Source: Clostridia bacterium (lineage in GTDB: Bacteria; Bacillota; Clostridia; Christensenellales; Borkfalkiaceae). From it: a stretch of DNA of 6,046 nucleotides. The notes beneath the pieces are model-generated. The model did not search any database, had not been told where the DNA came from, and saw only the letters and a program-made list of their open reading frames with translations. Made by a program: the position numbers and the translations under genes. Shown here in pieces: positions 1-3,600 of this stretch. The stretch's first letter is position 1, and each line of letters starts with the position of its first letter. The stretch spans positions 1-6,046 of the forward strand of contig JAIDIR010000034.1 in NCBI GenBank assembly GCA_029052615.1. The letters run 5' to 3'.

Positions 1-504
1 CAAAAAACCCAAAACTATGCCTGCTCCCAACGAAATTATGCCGCCAACCAAGGTTAATGTAAAAATAATTTTTGTATTATCAAAATCAGAAACGATGTCA
101 ACCCCTACGTTAGGGCTGAAAGCAAGCATACCGAAGCTAAACGACAAGACCGCAAATACGATGAACAGTACCGAGCATACGACCAGTAAACTAAGGCAGA
201 TTATAAAACGCTTGTCCTTGCCTTTGCCCTTTACCTCTGTCTGTACCTGCGCCTGCGCTTCGCCGCCGTTATCAGCCGCCGCGGCAACCTCCTCCGTCAG
301 CTCGTCGTCAAAAAAATACTCGGACTTGACCCCGAAATACCTGCACAGCGTGGCTATGCTTTCCATATTCGGCTGCATGCCGTTGGCTTCCCATTTGTAT
401 ACCGTCTGTCTGCTTACTTTAAGGTCAAACGCAAGCTGTTCCTGCGAAACGTTTTTGCGCTTTCTCAGCTCCTTAAGCTTTTCACCGAAATCGATATCTT
501 TCAT
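1..504 (-). CDS. XRE-family (HTH_3) membrane-anchored transcriptional regulator, 3' end outside window
   Basis: Reading the minus strand gives an uninterrupted frame from ATG 504 (or ATG 516, in frame, four codons upstream) to the left edge, with no stop, so the C-terminus is missing. Numbering from 504, residues about 7-62 form a classic Cro/C1-type helix-turn-helix: FGEKLKELRKRKNVSQEQLA, then recognition-helix motif VSRQTVYKWE, then MESIATLCRYFGV. An acidic/Ala-rich and then Lys-rich linker (about 67-98) follows, then a hydrophobic helix at about 99-122 (FIICLSLLVVCSVLFIVFAV) and a second at about 145-168, cut by the edge. The expected topology is a cytoplasmic DNA-binding head tethered to the membrane. 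Start 504 is preferred: it has GGAAG five bases upstream, while 516 has no Shine-Dalgarno and would lie only about 6 nt from the predicted transcription start. The family (XRE head plus C-terminal membrane helices) is common in Clostridia. The target genes and the signal are unknown. Confidence 0.9.
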   Translation of the reverse strand, partial: MKDIDFGEKLKELRKRKNVSQEQLAFDLKVSRQTVYKWEANGMQPNMESIATLCRYFGVKSEYFFDDELTEEVAAAADNGGEAQAQVQTEVKGKGKDKRFIICLSLLVVCSVLFIVFAVLSFSFGMLAFSPNVGVDIVSDFDNTKIIFTLTLVGGIISLGAGIVLGFL

Positions 505-509
505 ATTTT

Positions 510-514
510 CTTCC
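510..514 (-). promoter_or_regulatory. Ribosome binding site deciding the regulator start (ATG 504)
   Basis: The minus strand reads GGAAG, five bases, then ATG at 504-502. The alternative ATG at 516-514 has no purine-rich SD-like sequence upstream of it. This site favours the shorter product by four residues. Confidence 0.5.
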
Positions 515-551
515 ATACCGTACTGCGTTATTTTATTAGTTTACGGTATGG
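513..551. promoter_or_regulatory. Perfect 10-bp inverted repeat centred on the -10 box, candidate operator
   Basis: CCATACCGTA (513-522) and TACGGTATGG (542-551) are exact reverse complements separated by 19 bp. The centre of symmetry (532) coincides with the -10 box (530-535). One arm lies in the -35/-10 spacer and the other covers the start-site region and the upstream ATG. Each arm also contains a small TAC-N-GTA dyad. A dimeric or paired repressor here would block RNA polymerase. The adjacent XRE regulator is the obvious candidate ligand, by analogy with autoregulated Cro/C1-type genes. An RNA-hairpin role is less likely because the upstream arm would lie before the predicted transcription start. 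Confidence 0.55.
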
Positions 552-559
552 TTAGTCAA
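530..559 (-). promoter_or_regulatory. Sigma-A-type promoter of the XRE regulator gene
   Basis: On the minus strand a -35 box TTGACT (559-554, 5 of 6 consensus) is followed by an 18-bp spacer and a -10 box TAAAAT (535-530, 5 of 6 consensus). The expected transcription start is near 523, giving a leader of about 19 nt to ATG 504 that includes the GGAAG site. It lies just downstream of the terminator of the preceding gene, consistent with an independent transcription unit. It is inferred from consensus only. Confidence 0.6.
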
Positions 560-580
560 GCAATTTTGCGCCGATACGCA

Positions 581-620
581 AACAAAAACTTGCGCCGCGC
601 GGCGTATCTGCCGCGCGGCG
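581..620 (-). terminator. Intrinsic terminator of the surface-protein gene (possibly bidirectional)
   Basis: A perfect 11-bp all-GC stem, CGCCGCGCGGC (593-603) against GCCGCGCGGCG (610-620), encloses a 6-nt loop (604-609). On the minus strand it begins 17 bases after the TAA stop at 639-637 and is followed by CAAGTTTTTGTTT. On the plus strand it is followed by TCTTTTCTTTT, so it could also work in reverse, although no plus-strand gene was found to need it. Confidence 0.82.
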
Positions 621-636
621 TCTTTTCTTTTACCGC

Positions 637-3600
637 TTAATCTTTCTTTTCAACATCGTCAAGGTTAAGGTCGGTCAGCGGGTCGACCGGGGTGTAAAAG
701 CCGCCCACGTCGAACACCCTGCCGTCGTCCACCGGCATAGGCGCCACCACGTTGCGCACCACCGTCCTCACCGCGGGGGCGGGCGCCTGAGCCTGCGCGC
801 TCTGCACGGGCTTCTTGGTCGTGTCGATTTTTGTGGTCGTAACCGTCGTCATTACCGCGTCGGGGGGAACCTGCGTTGTTGCGGTCGCCGCGCCTTCGGG
901 CGCTGCCGTTGCGGGCAGTGCCGCCTTTTCTCTGCCGTTCAGCGCCGCGTTGACTTCCGTCCTTATAAGCTCGGTCAGTTTGTCAAGGGATATTCCGCCC
1001 TGTACGACCTGCTCGCCGCCCGAACGCGCCGCCATGTTGGCAAACTGCATCTCCAGCTTGGTCTGCGCAAGCTGCTGTTCGGTCGCCTGCTTGGCTTTAA
1101 GCTCGGCAAGCTCCTTTGCCGTCTGCTCGGCTTTAAGCGCCGCCAGCTCCGCCTGCATCTGTAAATGAACGAACTGCGCTTCGCTTATCGCAGAGCCGCC
1201 GCCCGCCGCCATAGTCTGCGCCTGGGGTACGCCCTGCGCCTGAGGCATTTGCTGGGGCATCTGCGGCATCATCTGAGGCATAGCCATGCGCGCCGCCATA
1301 CGCTCCTCGCGTTCCTCGCGCCTGCGCTCTTCCTCGCGCTGTCTGCGTTCCTCTTCCCTGCGTTCGCGTTCTTCTTCCTTACGCTCGCGCTCCGCCTTTT
1401 CCTCGGCAAGTCTGCGTTCTTCGCGCTCGCGCTTCTTCTTGGAAGAACGTACCGCAAGTGCGATTATAAGTATGAGCAGTATCAACGCAACCGCCGCGAT
1501 AACTATCCACAGCCAGTTCGCCTTTATTACCGCCAGCACCTTTTCGAAGCCCGTAAGTTGCTTTGCAGGCGTGGTATAGCTGAACGATTTAACCGCGTAC
1601 TGTGCCGCGCTTGCATCAAGCTCGAAGTTGTCGGTGTCGATAAGTTCAGCTTTAACAAAGTACTGCGTTTCGTACTTAAGGTCCTCCGCCGCAACCTCTT
1701 CGGTGCAAGCTTCGTCCGTGTAGTACTTCAAGCCAACCACGTCGCTGAACGCGCCCATATAGCTCTCACTTGCAAATACGGGAAGCGCGTTGTCCTTTTT
1801 GGTTGCGGTAATCACAGCCTTTGCTATGCTCCAGTCAACCGCCGCTTCGTTTGCCAAAAGCGTAACTTCGCCGTCGTATATTGCCGCAGCAAATACGGTT
1901 TTCTTTAAAGTCGTAACCGTTGCCCACTCGTAGTTTTCGTTGTCGTTCAAAGCGAATACAGCTTTGTACAAACCGACCGCAAGACCGCTCTGCAACTTGT
2001 CGGTGACGAAGGTCATCAACTCGCCGTCAAAGCCGTTAAAGTTATCCACCGTAGGCTTAATAGCTACGCCCGTGTACTTCAAGCCGCCGCTATATACGGG
2101 CAGCGCTACCTTGACCTTTTGCACGGTAATATTCACAGCCGTAGAAACTTCTTTGCCGTTCTCGTCGGTGTACTTTACGGTAATGCTCTGCAAGCCCGCC
2201 TTAAACTTATTGCCGTCGCGCAAGTCGTTGCAAGTCACTTCCAAATCTTCAACCGCAACGCTCTCTTTATTGCCGTTGTTGTATTCGATTTCGGCAGTCA
2301 GCTTTGCCTTCAAATCGTCCAGCGTGTCGTTGGCGTTAAAGTCCGCACCGTCCTCTACCTTTGCCGAAACCGCAACCACCACCGCGTCGCTTATAGTAAG
2401 CGTTGCCGTCTTATCTGCAATGGGGTTATAGTTGCCGTCCGTGTGTGTAAACGATACGGTAAACTCATAAGTTCCCGCGGCGCTGAAGCTCGTGCCCGTC
2501 TGTCCGTCAACGCTGTACGAAGGCGTTATCCATGCGGGCAGGTCACCGCTGATAACAAGCGTATACGCCGTGCCGTTAAAGATTTCCGTCTTATCCTCGA
2601 ACGTTATGCCCGACATATCGTAGTCGGCGGGGTTTATGGTTAGCGTCGCCGTCATATCGGGGATATCCGCATACTCGGGGTCACTGTGCGTGAACCTGGC
2701 AATAACCTTGCCGCTGTCCGCAACGTCGGTCGCGTCGGTGAATACCGTCGTGCCGTCCTCTTTATAGTAGGTTACCGTTATCCAGCCGGGCACTACGCCG
2801 TCGATTGCTATCGTGTGCGGCTGTCCGTCGTATGTAACCGTAACGTCCTCGAACGTAACCGAAGGCGTATATATCTTTTTGTCCGTAATTTCAAAAGTCA
2901 AGGTCACGGTTTCAGGCACTTCGTAATTCGCAGGGTCTGCAACGCTGAACACCGCCTTTACCGTGTACTTGCCGACAGCCGTCTTAGCCGCAAACGGCGT
3001 AGTGCCGTCCGCCTCGCAGTAGGTAACCGTAACGTCAGGGTCTAAGCCCGTAATCCAGTTCGCGGGCAAAGATATTGCCGAACCTGTGTACGTTACCTGC
3101 TTGGTTTCGTCGTAGCCCGTAGGCTTTTCATAACTTGCCTTGTCAATCTGCAAGGTTGCGGTCAAAGTCGTGCTAATCGTATTATAGTTCGCGTTACCGT
3201 GCGTGAAGCTTGCGGTATAGTTATAAGTTCCCGCATTCGTGAAGGCAGTTGCGGTCTGTCCCGCCACGGCGTAATTAACGCTTACGCCGTCGGGCAAAGT
3301 GCCCGCAATTTCCAGCTTGTGCGAATTGCCGTCATACGTCAGAGTGTCGCCCGTAAAGGTTATGCCCGAAACGTCGAAGTCACCTTTGTCTATCCTAACC
3401 GTGATATTCTTGGTTGCCGTCGTTCCGTCTATGCCCACGGTCACGGTGACCGAGTTGCCCGCGTTAAGAGTGCCGCTTACCGTAACGTCGTCAAAACTTT
3501 CCAGATTGCCCGAAGCGCCCGTATTCCACTGGACGTTCACTCTTGAAATTGCCGCCTTGATTTCTTCCGTAGTAACGGGGAATTTAAACGTGCTGTTGCT

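Noticed and set aside
17..640. Plus-strand open frame of 207 codons
   Set aside because: It lies antisense to the XRE regulator, its promoter and the terminator. Its product is Ser/Leu/Pro-rich with no domain, while the opposite strand encodes a clear HTH protein.
1269..1457. Minus-strand 62-codon frame rich in Arg/Ser/Ala
   Set aside because: It is an out-of-frame reading of the Arg/Glu repeat in the real gene on the same strand.
815..1908. Plus-strand open frames opposite the cytoplasmic tail and TM region (815-1168, 1165-1908, 1286-1579)
   Set aside because: The products are low-complexity Arg/Ser/Ala/Leu-rich mirror images of the GC-rich, charged coding strand. No plausible ribosome binding sites or domains were seen.
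2386..3390. Tandem repeats considered as CRISPR or a recent DNA satellite
   Set aside because: Units are about 250 bp, coding and diverged at the nucleotide level; they are protein-domain repeats.
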